From Desulfitibacter sp. BRH_c19 (GTDB taxonomy: Bacteria; Bacillota; DSM-16504; Desulfitibacterales; Desulfitibacteraceae), in assembly GCA_001515945.1 (NCBI GenBank), contig LOER01000006.1:1-50319 (forward strand): 50,319 bases of DNA, in the 5' to 3' direction. Shown in pieces: positions 25,547 to 36,058 of the stretch. The position numbers were made by a program, and so were the translations under genes. The stretch's first letter is position 1. The number at the start of each line of letters is the position of its first letter. The notes under the pieces were generated by a model that was not told the DNA's origin, did not search any database, and saw nothing but the letters and a program-made list of their open reading frames with translations.

Positions 25547-28500
25547 TAAATTCAACTCCCTTTGGAATTCTAATGGCTTTGTTGATGCTTAAAAAATATA
25601 AGTGTTTTTCTTTGACAGGTTTCTTTAAAATTGTTTCCACAGCCTGAGAATAAAGATTAAGCTGATTTTTATAACTCTCAACTTTTTCTTCAAGGTTGGT
25701 TTGGTTAACATAATCAGTCTTATAATCAACGACAACCGCACCATCCTCTTCATAAAACAAACAGTCTATGATGCCTCTCATTAGAACACATTCATCTTTA
25801 AGCAATTTTTCTTCCCCTTTATAAATGTCAGTAGCAGGAATTGCTAGAGTAAATATCAATTCTCTCTTAACCTCACTAGCTTTTAAGATTCTAGCACCTA
25901 GTGGAGACTCAAAGAACTGCAGTACCTGATTAAAATTGACTAGGTTGGCTTCTTCAGGAGTAACGATATTCTGCTCAAGCATTAATTCAACCTGCCCTTT
26001 TATTGTTATAATATCTAACTGCTCCCTAATAGCATCAAAGCTTAGATACTGCATCACCTTATGCATTAGATTTCCATACTCTGTAGAGGATAGCTGATTG
26101 AGGTCCCTTAATTTTTGCAGAAAAACTGGTTTGTTTCTTTTGGGAGGATACTTAACAATCTCTCCCTGATTTAGGTTAGGGGCTAAGTCAGGATGCTCCA
26201 TCAGCATTCCCTTTGCTTCTGTTACTGAAACAACTGCAGATTTGCCAACTGTAGCTTGAAATGGATACTTCCAAGATAAAATCTGTTCAACAGTATCAAG
26301 ATTAGAGCCATCAGTTTCAACTACTTCTATATTTTTAATTCTTTCTAGAATTTTAATAGTCTGACTTTTTTCCTCAATCTGCTTACTAATACCAAGTTCA
26401 TATTTATTAATTAGCATACACTTCCAGATAGAAGGGTCTTCATATATGCCCACGTTCGGTATATTATCTGATGATAGGAAGGTACGCAAGTTTTTCATGT
26501 CTCTGTGTCTGAGTAGGGCAGGTACAAGCCAATCCAAAAAGGTTTTTGCTCCAGCCAAATTCCCATCTGGAAGCTGCCATCCCTCATGGAATAGGGTTTG
26601 CTCCCATTTTAAAACTGCTTTGTTCAATTCCTTTACCGATCCAACAAGTATGAGTTTTTCCTTTGCTCGAGTTAGGGCAACATAAAGAATTCTCATTTCC
26701 TCTGCAAGACTTTCTCGATGAATTTTATTTTTAATAGCCAGTTTTGCCAAGGTAGACGTTTTGACACGTAATTTACTATCTACTAGTTCTGGGCCAAGGC
26801 CTAGCTTTTTATGAATTAAAATATCCTTATTTAAATCCATCATATTAAACTGCTTGCCAAGACCTGCTACAAAAACAACCGGAAACTCAAGGCCTTTGCT
26901 TTTATGAATGCTCATAATCCTTACTACATTTTCCTTTTCTCCCATACTACGGGCTTCTCCTAAATCCTTTCCCTTTTCAAGAAATGTCTCTATAAAATGC
27001 AGAAAACGGGATAAACCTCTGAAATTTAGATTCTCATACTGTCTTGCCCTGTCATATAAAGACCTTAGGTTGGCCTGTCTTTGCTGGCCCCCTTGAAGAC
27101 CTCCTACAAAATCAAAATATCCGGTCTCACCATAAATATTCCATAGTAGCCCTGAAAGACTACCTCGGCGGGCCATGGTTCGCCACCTTCCTAACATGTC
27201 TACTATTAATTTTGATTTATTGCCAAGAGAGTCCTCACCTTTAGATGCTTCAATGACTGCTTCGAAAAAATCTCCATCCTTTTTATTCAATCTCATTGTA
27301 GCAAGTTCATCAGCTGTAAGCCCTACTATAGAAGATCTCAGTACAGCGGCCAAGGGGATATCCTGCCTGGGGTTATCAATAACCCTCAATAGTGACATGA
27401 TTGTATTTACTTCTACTGCTTCAAAATACCCCGAGCTAAGCTCTGCATAGGCTGGAATATCCCTTTTGCGGAACTCTTCAAGGAAGGAATTTGACCAGCC
27501 CCTTGTTGCACGAAGTAGAATAACAACATCTCTATATTCTAGGGGTCTGTAGCCTTTAAGTCTTTTGTCATAGATTGGATAGGCCTCATTGACAAATCCT
27601 TCTATTCTACGGACAATTGTCCTGGCCTCCATTTGACTAACTTCAAGTTCCTCTTCTTCATCATTCTGATCGGAGGCTTCATCTCTATCATCAGCATTTA
27701 ATTCTTCAGATATATTATCCAAAGCAGTTCCCTCAGCTCGATCAATAAGCAGTAGCTCAATACTTCTGTCACAATTTTGATCTGCCTCAGGATAAACTGC
27801 ACCACAAACTAACTCAGCTTCTATGTTATACTCTATTTCTCCCACAAGAGAGGTCATTATTTGCCTGAATAAAAAATTCACACCATTTATAACTGAATCC
27901 CTGCTTCGGAAGTTTTTTGTTAAGTCTATCTTCCTGTTTTTACTTCCTTCAATCGTGGAAAAGCTTTGCTGTTTATCCTGAAAAAGGGAAGGCTCTGCCA
28001 ACCTAAAACGATAGATACTCTGCTTTGCATCCCCAACCATCAGGAAGTTTGGACCCTGCTGAGCTTGTTTACAGACCAATTGTAGGATTGTTTCCTGAAC
28101 CTCATTAATATCTTGATATTCATCCACTAGCACATACATGAATTTTTCCCTGAGTTCCATTGCAACTTCAGATGGTTTTATCTCACCACCTACATGCTCT
28201 GATAGTAATTCCAGGCAGTAATGCTCCAAATCACCAAAGTCAAGGAGACCTTTACCAAGCTTTACCCTTTTATAGTCTTCATTAAATGATTTAACGAGCT
28301 CTACAAGTTTTTCAATTAAGGGAGCAGCACTATGCATATCCTCCAAAAATTCCGCTTCTGTTCTGTAAAAATATTGGGCCTCTATTTTTTTAAGACTCTT
28401 TTTAGCTTCATCCCTTAAATCTTGAATGCGTTTTTTTAAGTCTTCGTCAAAAGTTATTCCTTTACAGCTTTTTAAACGAGTAAAGGTGAGGCTATGAAAT

Positions 28501-29321
28501 CCATCTTCTAGCACATTCCATTTGCCTTTACAGTTAAGAAGTAAATCATCCACCAAACTCATGTCATCTTCTAAATTTTCAGCAAGTGGTGTAGGGCCAT
28601 TTGCTTGATTTGCTATCTTTAAAGCCCTTTCCAAGACCCCTCTAACTCTCTGTAGTTCAAGACTGATTTCTTCTTTAAGATAGTCAATCCATGGGTAATC
28701 ATCAACGCTCTGAATGTTTTCATCACAAAACCCACAGGCAACCCCATCAAGCCATCTCTCAGGCCAGGGTGTGCTTGCAGAGAAGTTGTGTATCTGAAGT
28801 ATCATTTTTTGCAAAGGAGTATCTTCTCTTTGCCCCCCATAGCTTTCTAAAAGATCCAAAAAATCCAGATCTCCGTTATCATAGTATCTGTCTAGAAGCT
28901 TCTCAACTACCTCTGTTCTTAAGATATCACTTTCTAATTCATCTGCAATTCTAAAGGTAGGGTCTAAATCTAGCTTGTGGAAATGCTGCCTTATAACATT
29001 TAAACAGAAGGAATGAATTGTCGAAATCGAGGATTTATTCAATAGCCTGACCTGTCTGCGTAAGTGCTTTGACCTGTTTCCACTACGAATTTGAGCTGCT
29101 ACTGATTCTCCCACACGCTGACGTATTTCTGCCGCTGCTGCATTGGTAAAGGTGACAACCAAGAGTCTATCAAGGTCAACAAGCTCTTGTTCATTTGATA
29201 CAAGCTGAATAATTCGTTCCACAAGGGTATGGGTTTTACCTGCACCTGCCCCTGCAGAAACTAATAGATTACAACCCCTTGCTTCTATTACTCCCTGCTG
29301 CTGTATTGTTAGCTCACTCAT
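25524..29321 (-). CDS. addA: ATP-dependent helicase/nuclease subunit A (AddA)
   Basis: A 1265-residue UvrD-like helicase with nuclease domain. Walker A SAGAGAGKTHTLVERI is near the N-terminus, motif II VLVDEYQDINEVQ in the middle, motif VI LYVALTRAKEKLILVG later, and the C-terminal RecB-type nuclease reads GIIDCLFYEEDGAVVVDYKTD. With AddB it resects double-strand breaks and loads RecA at Chi. The ATG at 29321 is preceded by AGGAAGGTGACAATA and overlaps the addB end by 8 bases. Length is normal. Confidence 0.97.
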   Translation of the reverse strand: MSELTIQQQGVIEARGCNLLVSAGAGAGKTHTLVERIIQLVSNEQELVDLDRLLVVTFTNAAAAEIRQRVGESVAAQIRSGNRSKHLRRQVRLLNKSSISTIHSFCLNVIRQHFHKLDLDPTFRIADELESDILRTEVVEKLLDRYYDNGDLDFLDLLESYGGQREDTPLQKMILQIHNFSASTPWPERWLDGVACGFCDENIQSVDDYPWIDYLKEEISLELQRVRGVLERALKIANQANGPTPLAENLEDDMSLVDDLLLNCKGKWNVLEDGFHSLTFTRLKSCKGITFDEDLKKRIQDLRDEAKKSLKKIEAQYFYRTEAEFLEDMHSAAPLIEKLVELVKSFNEDYKRVKLGKGLLDFGDLEHYCLELLSEHVGGEIKPSEVAMELREKFMYVLVDEYQDINEVQETILQLVCKQAQQGPNFLMVGDAKQSIYRFRLAEPSLFQDKQQSFSTIEGSKNRKIDLTKNFRSRDSVINGVNFLFRQIMTSLVGEIEYNIEAELVCGAVYPEADQNCDRSIELLLIDRAEGTALDNISEELNADDRDEASDQNDEEEELEVSQMEARTIVRRIEGFVNEAYPIYDKRLKGYRPLEYRDVVILLRATRGWSNSFLEEFRKRDIPAYAELSSGYFEAVEVNTIMSLLRVIDNPRQDIPLAAVLRSSIVGLTADELATMRLNKKDGDFFEAVIEASKGEDSLGNKSKLIVDMLGRWRTMARRGSLSGLLWNIYGETGYFDFVGGLQGGQQRQANLRSLYDRARQYENLNFRGLSRFLHFIETFLEKGKDLGEARSMGEKENVVRIMSIHKSKGLEFPVVFVAGLGKQFNMMDLNKDILIHKKLGLGPELVDSKLRVKTSTLAKLAIKNKIHRESLAEEMRILYVALTRAKEKLILVGSVKELNKAVLKWEQTLFHEGWQLPDGNLAGAKTFLDWLVPALLRHRDMKNLRTFLSSDNIPNVGIYEDPSIWKCMLINKYELGISKQIEEKSQTIKILERIKNIEVVETDGSNLDTVEQILSWKYPFQATVGKSAVVSVTEAKGMLMEHPDLAPNLNQGEIVKYPPKRNKPVFLQKLRDLNQLSSTEYGNLMHKVMQYLSFDAIREQLDIITIKGQVELMLEQNIVTPEEANLVNFNQVLQFFESPLGARILKASEVKRELIFTLAIPATDIYKGEEKLLKDECVLMRGIIDCLFYEEDGAVVVDYKTDYVNQTNLEEKVESYKNQLNLYSQAVETILKKPVKEKHLYFLSINKAIRIPKGVEFNESTSHI

Positions 29322-32300
29322 TATTGTCACCTTCCTTTACACCATATTCCATGTCAGGTTCAGGGGCATTACTTGACTCTTCATCAGCTTTGTGTCCCCT
29401 TTCCTTATTTAGCTGCTCCCAGACTGTATGATGAGGAATATTATTTAAAACCCTGTAATTGTTCTCTTGGAACAGTACATCAAATTGACAGATTGCCTTA
29501 TAATCACAGAATGTGCATGGCTTTATCTTACCTTTTTTATAGGGTTCAATTGCTACAATACCTGATAATATTTCTTGACCAATTTTCTTAATTGTTTTAT
29601 AAAAATGATTTCTTAGAAGTTCAAAATCTTCACTAGTAAATACTTTGGACTTCTGATAAAATCCATCCCCTTTTAATCCAACAGGAATTACTTGTGACCA
29701 GCCCGTTGCAAATTCACTATCCATTAGACGTACAAATTTTTGATCGGCAAGTACTATTCCCCTAAGCTTATACTCTTTACCTAGCTCCTTCTTGATCTTT
29801 TCCTCATCTTCAATTTTATCAAGCTTTATTATAGGGTTGTGAACCCTAAAATAGCATATGCCTCCTGGCAGAGCTTCATCTAACTCCAAGTATCCTGAGT
29901 TCTCAAGACAGACCAGCAAATATGCAAGAAGCTGCAAGCTCAAGCCATGATAGAGATCATCAAGCTTTAATTGAGTATTTCCTGATTTATAGTCAATAAT
30001 TAAAAGATATCTTGCATCCTCACCAGCTACAGAATCTACCCTATCTATCCTACCAGCAATCTGAAGAGTGGTTTCTTCATCAATTGGTATATCCAGGGGA
30101 GGAAGTATGCTACCCTCGTAACCAAAGTCTATCTCATGGCCAATGGGACGGGACTTGCCCTTTTTTGCATGATCTATCATTGCTTTTAGGCTGCTTTCAA
30201 TAATATTTTGTAGCCTTTTTGCAAGAAATTTATATCTGTTTGAGCTTAAAAGTAATTCATTTTGCATCTGAGGTGCTAAATTACCTACCACTTCATCAAG
30301 AATGGTTGTCAGCTTAGCTTCAGTAATATCAGCCATGTCCAATTGCTCTGAAGCAGCTTTTTCAAAAAAGTCTTTTAAAGCAGCATGATAAAATTGCCCA
30401 TAATCTGGTGCCTCTAGCTTATTGGTTAATCTCCTCCTGAGCTTTAAACCATAGTTTAGAAAATGAGCAAATGGACACTGCTTATATTTTTCTAAACGAG
30501 AAACGCTAGTTTTTATTAAGCTTGAGGAGGTTCCTGACGTAGCAGGTGTGTCCCCTTTTACTGAATGAAAGAGCTTTTCTCTGGTGTGTATAAAAAGAGG
30601 TTCCTCTTTATTGGTCCAAAAAAGCCCCTGAAATAGTCTACTTATTTTCTGTGTATACTCTTCTTGATTAATGAACCAGTTGTAAACATCAAACCAGCGG
30701 GAATCAACCTCCATTCCCTCCTTTAGATAACGAAACTGGCTTACCATCAAAGGTAGAGTTCCTTTTCCGCTACATACAAAATCTAATGTTTCCTCTGGTG
30801 ATTTAGGCTCTAGTATCCAGAACTTTTCCCTTATTTGAGGAAATAGTCTTTTAAGATTATCTATGACCATCGAGGGCATAAGAGCCCTTCCTTCTGTATC
30901 AGCCAATGGGTAGCTTATACATAGGTACTCACTTGCCCTAGTAAGGCCTGTATAAACTAGATAATCCTCATCTATTAGTAACCTCTCATCTCCAGGTGCT
31001 AATTCCATTCCCACCCTTTGAAGACCCTCTCTTTCTCTATCTGTTAGCATGCCCTCTTCGGATGGTCTCATAGGGAGAACACCATCTGTAACACCTGCCA
31101 AAAATGCCGCTTTTATGTTAGGTGTTCTAGAGCGTCCGAGACATACCACCACTACCTGATCAAGGCCAGGAGGAATTAAACCAAGCTCAATACCCTCAAG
31201 ACCTACTTTTAAAATCTGAGAATACTCTTCCAGGGTTAAGTTTTCATCACCTAAGGATTCTACTAGCTCCTCAAATACCTGGATAACTGCCTGGTAAATC
31301 TGAGAGTGTTCTCTCTCTTCTTCAAGATTTCCATTCTCCCGGGCTTCCTCAATCCAGTTATTAAGCTTTATGTCAACCTCTAACCTTTCAAATAGTTCAT
31401 AGATTGCTGTAGTCTTCTCAATAGCAGTCTTTGCTTTCTTTAAGGAATGATGGAATTCAAGTAAGACCTCCTGAACCATTTCCTTGGTTTTGTTTATATA
31501 GGTAATTTCATCTTTTTCCCAGTAGCTTAATTCATTATCCTCTCCTAATGTTCCTTTTCTTCTATAGCTCCAGGGAGATGACTGGAGCCAAGCCTTGCCC
31601 CTAATACCATGGGCAATAATATAGTTCTCTAGTCTATCTACAGCATCCCTATCTAAAGGAAAAAAGTCTGTTTTTAATGACCTAAATAAGGGCTCAACAG
31701 GCCAGTTTTCAAGAACTGTTTCCATACTTGAAATAATCAGTTCTACAAGGGGATGGTGAATCATAGACCTTTTCTTATCCATAAAAAAGGGCACTCCGTA
31801 ATCAAGGAATGCTGTCTCCACTAACTCCTGGTACTCTTCAAAATCCCTGAGGATAACAGCAATTTCTCTCCACCTGTACCCTTTAGTTCTGGATAAATTT
31901 AAGATCTCTCTGGCTATGCTTTCAACTTCTGCTCTTCTATTTACTGCCGAAGCTATTTCTAGATTATTTACTTCCTGGTGGTAGCAAGGTAAATCGGGAT
32001 TATAATAATGCTTTTCTAAATACGCCAGATCAGGAGATCCTCTAAATCTATAGGGTACTAAGCTAGGAGTTGGCAAGCTGAGTCTCTCAATTACAGGTAC
32101 TTTTAAACCTACAGACAGCTTGTTTATTTTTATATAGGTTTCCTTTGTTATGTAAAAGCAGTCTTCATCCTCTAAGGGCCTATTGATGTTTTGTGGGTCC
32201 AAGGATAGTGAAATATTTACTTGCTTAGCTGTTTTTATAAGTTCCTCTATAACTTTATACTCCTGGGGTGTAAAGCCAGTAAAGTCATCTATCCAAATTT

Positions 32301-32901
32301 CCGAATGCCTCACAAAATTACAGTGCCTTATTTTTTCTGCTAGTGATGTAAGATAATCATCTGGATCTAGATATTTATCCATTAGATAGTCTTCAAAATC
32401 TTTATATAAAATGCTGATGTCGTTAAGCTTTGCACCAAGCAATTTTTGTTCATCCATGTCAAAAAAACCCGCGCTACCCTTTAATTGCTCAGGTGTAAGC
32501 AAGTAGGTTTTCATTTCAGACATGGTTTTTGAGAGGATATCTAAAAATCCAGGCTGCTTTGCTGCTTGAGCAAATACCTGTAAATCTCCTTTTCTATTTT
32601 CTAAAAGTCTTTTTAAGATCATCTTCTTTCCAAGTTCTCCTATGGGCTTACGAGTTTCCCCACCTACTTCTCGAAAAACTCTCCAGGCCAATCTCCGAAA
32701 GCTTAGAACCTGAACCCTCATTAACCCACCTAGTCCAGGAGTACAAGCCAGCTCCTTCTCTAGCTGAAAGGTAGCCTGCTCAGGAACTAAATAAATCAAG
32801 GCATGTCCATCAGGCTTGTCCCTTAGTTCTTCTCTTATGCTTCTAAGACAGTATTGCGTTTTACCTGAGCCTGCAGCACCAAGTACAAATCTTAAGGCCA
32901 A
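29314..32901 (-). CDS. addB: ATP-dependent helicase/nuclease subunit B (AddB)
   Basis: An 1195-residue protein with Walker A LGAAGSGKTQYC at the start, an inactive helicase-like middle and a C-terminal nuclease (IAGRIDRVDS, LLIIDYKSG). Four cysteines expected to hold a 4Fe-4S cluster are present: one in YKQCPFAHF and three in KPCTFCDYKAICQ. The start is taken as TTG at 32901, 6 bases after GGGGGGAG, giving MALRFVLGAAGSGKT. An ATG at 32925 would place that ribosome site inside the gene. First gene of the addB-addA-sbcD-sbcC operon. Confidence 0.96.
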   Translation of the reverse strand: MALRFVLGAAGSGKTQYCLRSIREELRDKPDGHALIYLVPEQATFQLEKELACTPGLGGLMRVQVLSFRRLAWRVFREVGGETRKPIGELGKKMILKRLLENRKGDLQVFAQAAKQPGFLDILSKTMSEMKTYLLTPEQLKGSAGFFDMDEQKLLGAKLNDISILYKDFEDYLMDKYLDPDDYLTSLAEKIRHCNFVRHSEIWIDDFTGFTPQEYKVIEELIKTAKQVNISLSLDPQNINRPLEDEDCFYITKETYIKINKLSVGLKVPVIERLSLPTPSLVPYRFRGSPDLAYLEKHYYNPDLPCYHQEVNNLEIASAVNRRAEVESIAREILNLSRTKGYRWREIAVILRDFEEYQELVETAFLDYGVPFFMDKKRSMIHHPLVELIISSMETVLENWPVEPLFRSLKTDFFPLDRDAVDRLENYIIAHGIRGKAWLQSSPWSYRRKGTLGEDNELSYWEKDEITYINKTKEMVQEVLLEFHHSLKKAKTAIEKTTAIYELFERLEVDIKLNNWIEEARENGNLEEEREHSQIYQAVIQVFEELVESLGDENLTLEEYSQILKVGLEGIELGLIPPGLDQVVVVCLGRSRTPNIKAAFLAGVTDGVLPMRPSEEGMLTDREREGLQRVGMELAPGDERLLIDEDYLVYTGLTRASEYLCISYPLADTEGRALMPSMVIDNLKRLFPQIREKFWILEPKSPEETLDFVCSGKGTLPLMVSQFRYLKEGMEVDSRWFDVYNWFINQEEYTQKISRLFQGLFWTNKEEPLFIHTREKLFHSVKGDTPATSGTSSSLIKTSVSRLEKYKQCPFAHFLNYGLKLRRRLTNKLEAPDYGQFYHAALKDFFEKAASEQLDMADITEAKLTTILDEVVGNLAPQMQNELLLSSNRYKFLAKRLQNIIESSLKAMIDHAKKGKSRPIGHEIDFGYEGSILPPLDIPIDEETTLQIAGRIDRVDSVAGEDARYLLIIDYKSGNTQLKLDDLYHGLSLQLLAYLLVCLENSGYLELDEALPGGICYFRVHNPIIKLDKIEDEEKIKKELGKEYKLRGIVLADQKFVRLMDSEFATGWSQVIPVGLKGDGFYQKSKVFTSEDFELLRNHFYKTIKKIGQEILSGIVAIEPYKKGKIKPCTFCDYKAICQFDVLFQENNYRVLNNIPHHTVWEQLNKERGHKADEESSNAPEPDMEYGVKEGDNNE

Positions 32902-33077
32902 GTTCTTCTCCCCCCTTCCAAACATCTATATCATATTGCATTCACATATTTCCAAATTTATTACATGTTACATCATTTGAATCTATTAAACATATAAATT
33001 AATTCCACAAAAGTGCCATCTATCCTTCATTAATTTACTTTTTCTGTAAAATGACAATCTATGTCTCTTTTTTATTC

Positions 33078-33791
33078 CTAAACCAGGCCTTTTAAAAACT
33101 TCTGCCTCAATTCCGGTTCAAACCTCTCTATTGCATAACTTAACATTGTCCGAGGCATTGATTGATAATGCTCCTCCAAGAACTTAAGTTCTGTTAAAAA
33201 ATCTCTCTTTCCTACTTCCCTCAACATCCAACCTACAGCCTTATGTATTAAATCATGTTCATGATGAAGTAGTATCTTGGCCATTTTTAAGGTTTCTTTA
33301 AACTCATTTTTTCTTATAAAATAGAATGTAGAAATGATTGCAATTCTTTGTTTCCAGAGAATATTTGAGTTTGCAAGTTCGTATAAGATATTCCTATCTT
33401 TATCCATAAGATATGCACCCAAAATCTTTTCTGCAGATACATCAACTAAGTCCCAGTTATTAATGTACAGAGTATTTCTTAGATACATGTCTACAATATT
33501 CTTTTTATCCTGCTCTGTTGTTGCTTTCTCAAACTTGTAGACTAATATTATTAATGCTGTAAATCGATATTCATGAATTGGTTCTCTTAATAGCTCCTGA
33601 GCAGTCTCTAACGATACATTTCGATAATGTTTCATTGCAATTTTGCGTTGATCAGGCACTCTTATACCTATAAATTGATCTCCTTCACCATAACCACCGG
33701 GTACTGCCTTAAAAAATTTTGGAAGAAATTCGGCCTTGTCATGGTTAATATAACAATTTAAATCATGTTTTATCTGATCTAAATCTTTCAA
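33078..33791 (-). CDS. DNA alkylation repair protein, AlkD-like
   Basis: A 237-residue all-helical HEAT-like repeat protein. Diagnostic blocks: GIRVPDQRKIAMKHY, YINNWDLVDVSAEKILG, LIHKAVGWMLREVGKRD and MPRTMLSYAIERF. The family contains DNA glycosylases (AlkD) that remove bulky or positively charged alkylated bases, with an Asp and a Trp at the active site. NNWDLVD supplies both. TTG at 33791 is chosen because GGGGTG lies 6 bases before it. It is separated from addB by about 150 bases and may be expressed on its own. Confidence 0.9.
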   Translation of the reverse strand: MKDLDQIKHDLNCYINHDKAEFLPKFFKAVPGGYGEGDQFIGIRVPDQRKIAMKHYRNVSLETAQELLREPIHEYRFTALIILVYKFEKATTEQDKKNIVDMYLRNTLYINNWDLVDVSAEKILGAYLMDKDRNILYELANSNILWKQRIAIISTFYFIRKNEFKETLKMAKILLHHEHDLIHKAVGWMLREVGKRDFLTELKFLEEHYQSMPRTMLSYAIERFEPELRQKFLKGLV

Positions 33792-33841
33792 AACTATCAC
33801 CCCAAAATTAGATTTAATTAATGTTGTTTTTGCACTCCTTA

Positions 33842-34190
33842 AAATAGAACATTAGAGATATGAACCGATAACGTTCCTGGCATTACTAACGCGCCTAAGA
33901 GTACTGCTTTAACTAGTGCTCCTAGTGGGATTGTCCCTGAATTTGCCGGTATATCTATCAATGCATTACAACCAACCATTGATCTCATTACACTTGATGC
34001 TTGTTTACCTATTTGCCTTGCAATCCATTGTCCTTTTTCGTAATTTAGATGCACCCTTAAATACCTGCGTTGAGTGCTTTTTTATTAAATCGATCTCCTG
34101 AAAAGCATCAAGAATTTTATCAGCTATTGCTGTTTTATCATCGAAAAATATATCTTGCGCTTCTTCCAGTTCAACTGCTTTAAATTTCAT
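33842..34190 (-). pseudogene. Remnant carrying the C-terminal end of a MoeA-like protein
   Basis: Two overlapping frames. The first (34005-34190) has a good ribosome site (AGGAGTATAGATA) and starts MKFKAVELEEAQDIF, with a TAA stop after 61 codons. The second frame (about 33890-34054) reads YEKGQWIARQIGKQASSVM and SMVGCNALIDIPANSGTI, which matches the last domain of molybdopterin molybdenumtransferase MoeA (GKQGSG, ANALIVIPEG). Past KAVLL the sequence runs into an attC-like half-site, so MoeA's end is replaced. The catalytic core of MoeA is absent. It is a deletion remnant, and may fuse two genes. Confidence 0.55.
33865..33893. repeat. attC-like half-site inside the moeA remnant
   Basis: CCGATAACGTTCCTGGCATT is close to the left half of the palindrome at 41484 (GGTAACGTTCCCGGCATT). 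The matching right half is missing. It sits between the MoeA remnant and the AlkD-like gene. Confidence 0.5.
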
Positions 34191-34369
34191 TATCTATACT
34201 CCTTTTCTAAAGCTGTAATGAGGACCCCTAGTTAGTATTAAATAGAATATAGTTATTTTCCCATACATTACATATCCTGGCAAACCCATAAGATGGACTA
34301 CAAAAATTGTGTATTGAATTTCACTAAATTGGCAAAATAAATATTACTAACTAGTTTGGGGGTATTATT

Positions 34370-34891
34370 ATGATTCAGGTTGGGAACTTTCACATTGGTA
34401 CAACTAATAGCGTTACACCACCAAAGATAGATATTGGTGAAGCATTTATATTATCACAGCATTTGTATTATAGATATAGTTGTCTAGAACAAACTCATAA
34501 ATATTACAACTGGGCAAATGATGCTGATTTTGTAACGCTTATTAAAGCAGGATTGAATTATTTGGAAAAGGAAATATCTTTAGTAGAGGAACAATTGGAT
34601 AAATATAAAGTACCTCAACCAAGTAGGTCACCAAAAAGTGTTAAGATTTCTAAAGACGTAAATAATAGTTCATTAATTAGTGACCAATTTTTATTTGAGC
34701 AAATGCGCAATGGGTGTATAGCAGCGGTAGAGAAAAACCTTCGTAATGCTGTGATGATCCTTAACAATGATTCCTTACGTGTTATGTTTATAGACTTTGT
34801 AAAAGAGGAAATGGAAATATTGCTTAATCTCTTTAAATATGGAAAGTTAAAAGGTTGGTTGCCAGTATATCCAATTTATAAGGCAGATTGA
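34370..34891 (+). CDS. Helical protein, possible spore-coat-type (DUF3231-like)
   Basis: A 173-residue protein predicted all-helical. It has IDIGEAFILSQHLYYRYSCLEQTHKYYNWANDADF in the first bundle (shown only in part here) and EMRNG-like FLFEQMRNGCIAAVEKNL in the second. This repeated-bundle pattern recalls DUF3231/coat-F-like proteins of spore formers. The call rests on recollection. ATG with a GGGGGTATTATT site. It is one of few plus-strand genes here and stands alone. Confidence 0.55.
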   Translation: MIQVGNFHIGTTNSVTPPKIDIGEAFILSQHLYYRYSCLEQTHKYYNWANDADFVTLIKAGLNYLEKEISLVEEQLDKYKVPQPSRSPKSVKISKDVNNSSLISDQFLFEQMRNGCIAAVEKNLRNAVMILNNDSLRVMFIDFVKEEMEILLNLFKYGKLKGWLPVYPIYKAD

Positions 34892-34950
34892 GAGTGTTAA
34901 CAACCATGCGTTAAGAATAAATCATATAACGTTCTGCAAATATGAGAAGT

Positions 34951-35691
34951 TTACTTTGAGCCAGTAAAAAGGGCGTGCCCTGCATGGTAAAATAGAACTT
35001 CAATATTTCTGAAACCTGCATTTTTCAACCATTTCAACTGACTCGCAAGTATAGAAGGCTTATCAACTGGATCAGGATAATAGAATATATTCCATTGTTC
35101 TCGTTCAAAAAACTTGTAAGCCCTTAAATCCCCGTAAAAACTCATAGATTGTTCTTCTACAATTTCATCCCACTCTCGTGCTGCTATTAGTCTTGACTCC
35201 TCTGTAACGGGTTTGATTATATCAGCAATAATGAATCTTCCTTTTCTCTTTAGACCAGAGTAGAGTCTTTTAAAAAGCATTTCTTTTTCACTATCATTTA
35301 AATGATGGATAGCTAATATACTAGTAAAACAATCCACTTTGCCGAGATTTTCTTCCCAACTTTGTTTATGTATGTCAAATTTTTTAAATGTCACCCTATC
35401 CGCACAAGAAGTTAATCTATCTTTTGCATAATTCAACATTTTTTCGCAACCATCTAATGCTATGACCTTTGATTTAGGGTATCTTTTCAAGATAGATTCT
35501 GCGAGCCACCCTCCACCAACGCAAATATCTACGACTGTAAATTCATTTTGAGAGTAGGTGAATAGTAAATCAATTAATATCTTTTCCATCTTTTCGCGAT
35601 ATGGCACAAGTGCTTTTCCAAATTGTAAAAATTGCTCTGAATCCGATTCATTCCACTTGATTTCCCTGTCAATAGAGCTGATATCATTCAT
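34951..35691 (-). CDS. Class I SAM-dependent methyltransferase
   Basis: A 246-residue methyltransferase. Motif I reads VVDICVGGGWLAES, followed by KVIALDGCEKML (acidic end of strand 2), and LTSC...FKKFDIH. The post-I motif is FTSILAIHHLND. The substrate is unknown; UbiE/COQ5-like free-standing enzymes of this size are common. ATG after AGGTGG at 10 bases. After its stop the sequence AACGTTATATG resembles an attC R' end, so it may be a cassette gene. Confidence 0.85.
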   Translation of the reverse strand: MNDISSIDREIKWNESDSEQFLQFGKALVPYREKMEKILIDLLFTYSQNEFTVVDICVGGGWLAESILKRYPKSKVIALDGCEKMLNYAKDRLTSCADRVTFKKFDIHKQSWEENLGKVDCFTSILAIHHLNDSEKEMLFKRLYSGLKRKGRFIIADIIKPVTEESRLIAAREWDEIVEEQSMSFYGDLRAYKFFEREQWNIFYYPDPVDKPSILASQLKWLKNAGFRNIEVLFYHAGHALFTGSK

Positions 35692-35779
35692 CAATAATAA
35701 GCCACCTTTTTAGAAACCTAATTCAACTTTAACGTCTACTATGCATTTTCTCCTGTCCTCATGACAGTATGAATAATCA

Positions 35780-36058
35780 TTACCCAGTCTCCAGAGTTAT
35801 TAGTACAATCTCAGGTCGATTATAAAACCTAATAGGTAACACACTTTCTCCTAGACCACCATTAATCACCATTTTTGTGAGGTTTGATGAAAATAGTCCA
35901 TAATCTAACTTTGGAAAAAATCCTTGCCCTGGTGCAATAATTGCATGCTTCCGCCCGCGTCTAAGGACTTGGCGCACTATAGTACTGGTATTTCTACGCA
36001 TTGCAAAAGGCACAATGCTAGAACTACTGGCGCAAGTTTTGTTTTTATGTCCTCTCAA
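35780..36058 (-). pseudogene. C-terminal remnant of a YkuE-like metallophosphoesterase
   Basis: The last ~45 residues (IIAPGQGFFPKLDYGLF, MVINGGLGESVLPIRF, NRPEIVLITL) match the end of calcineurin-like phosphoesterases of the YkuE type, which carry APGQGFFPKYDxGLF. The catalytic His/Asp motifs of the first 200 residues are gone. The N-terminal part is basic and unrelated. The TTG start overlaps the preceding gene's stop. Non-functional remnant. Confidence 0.65.

Noticed and set aside
34912-34945. Further attC-like site after the methyltransferase gene
   Set aside because: Only one side (ATATAACGTTCTGC) is visible and no paired arm was found.
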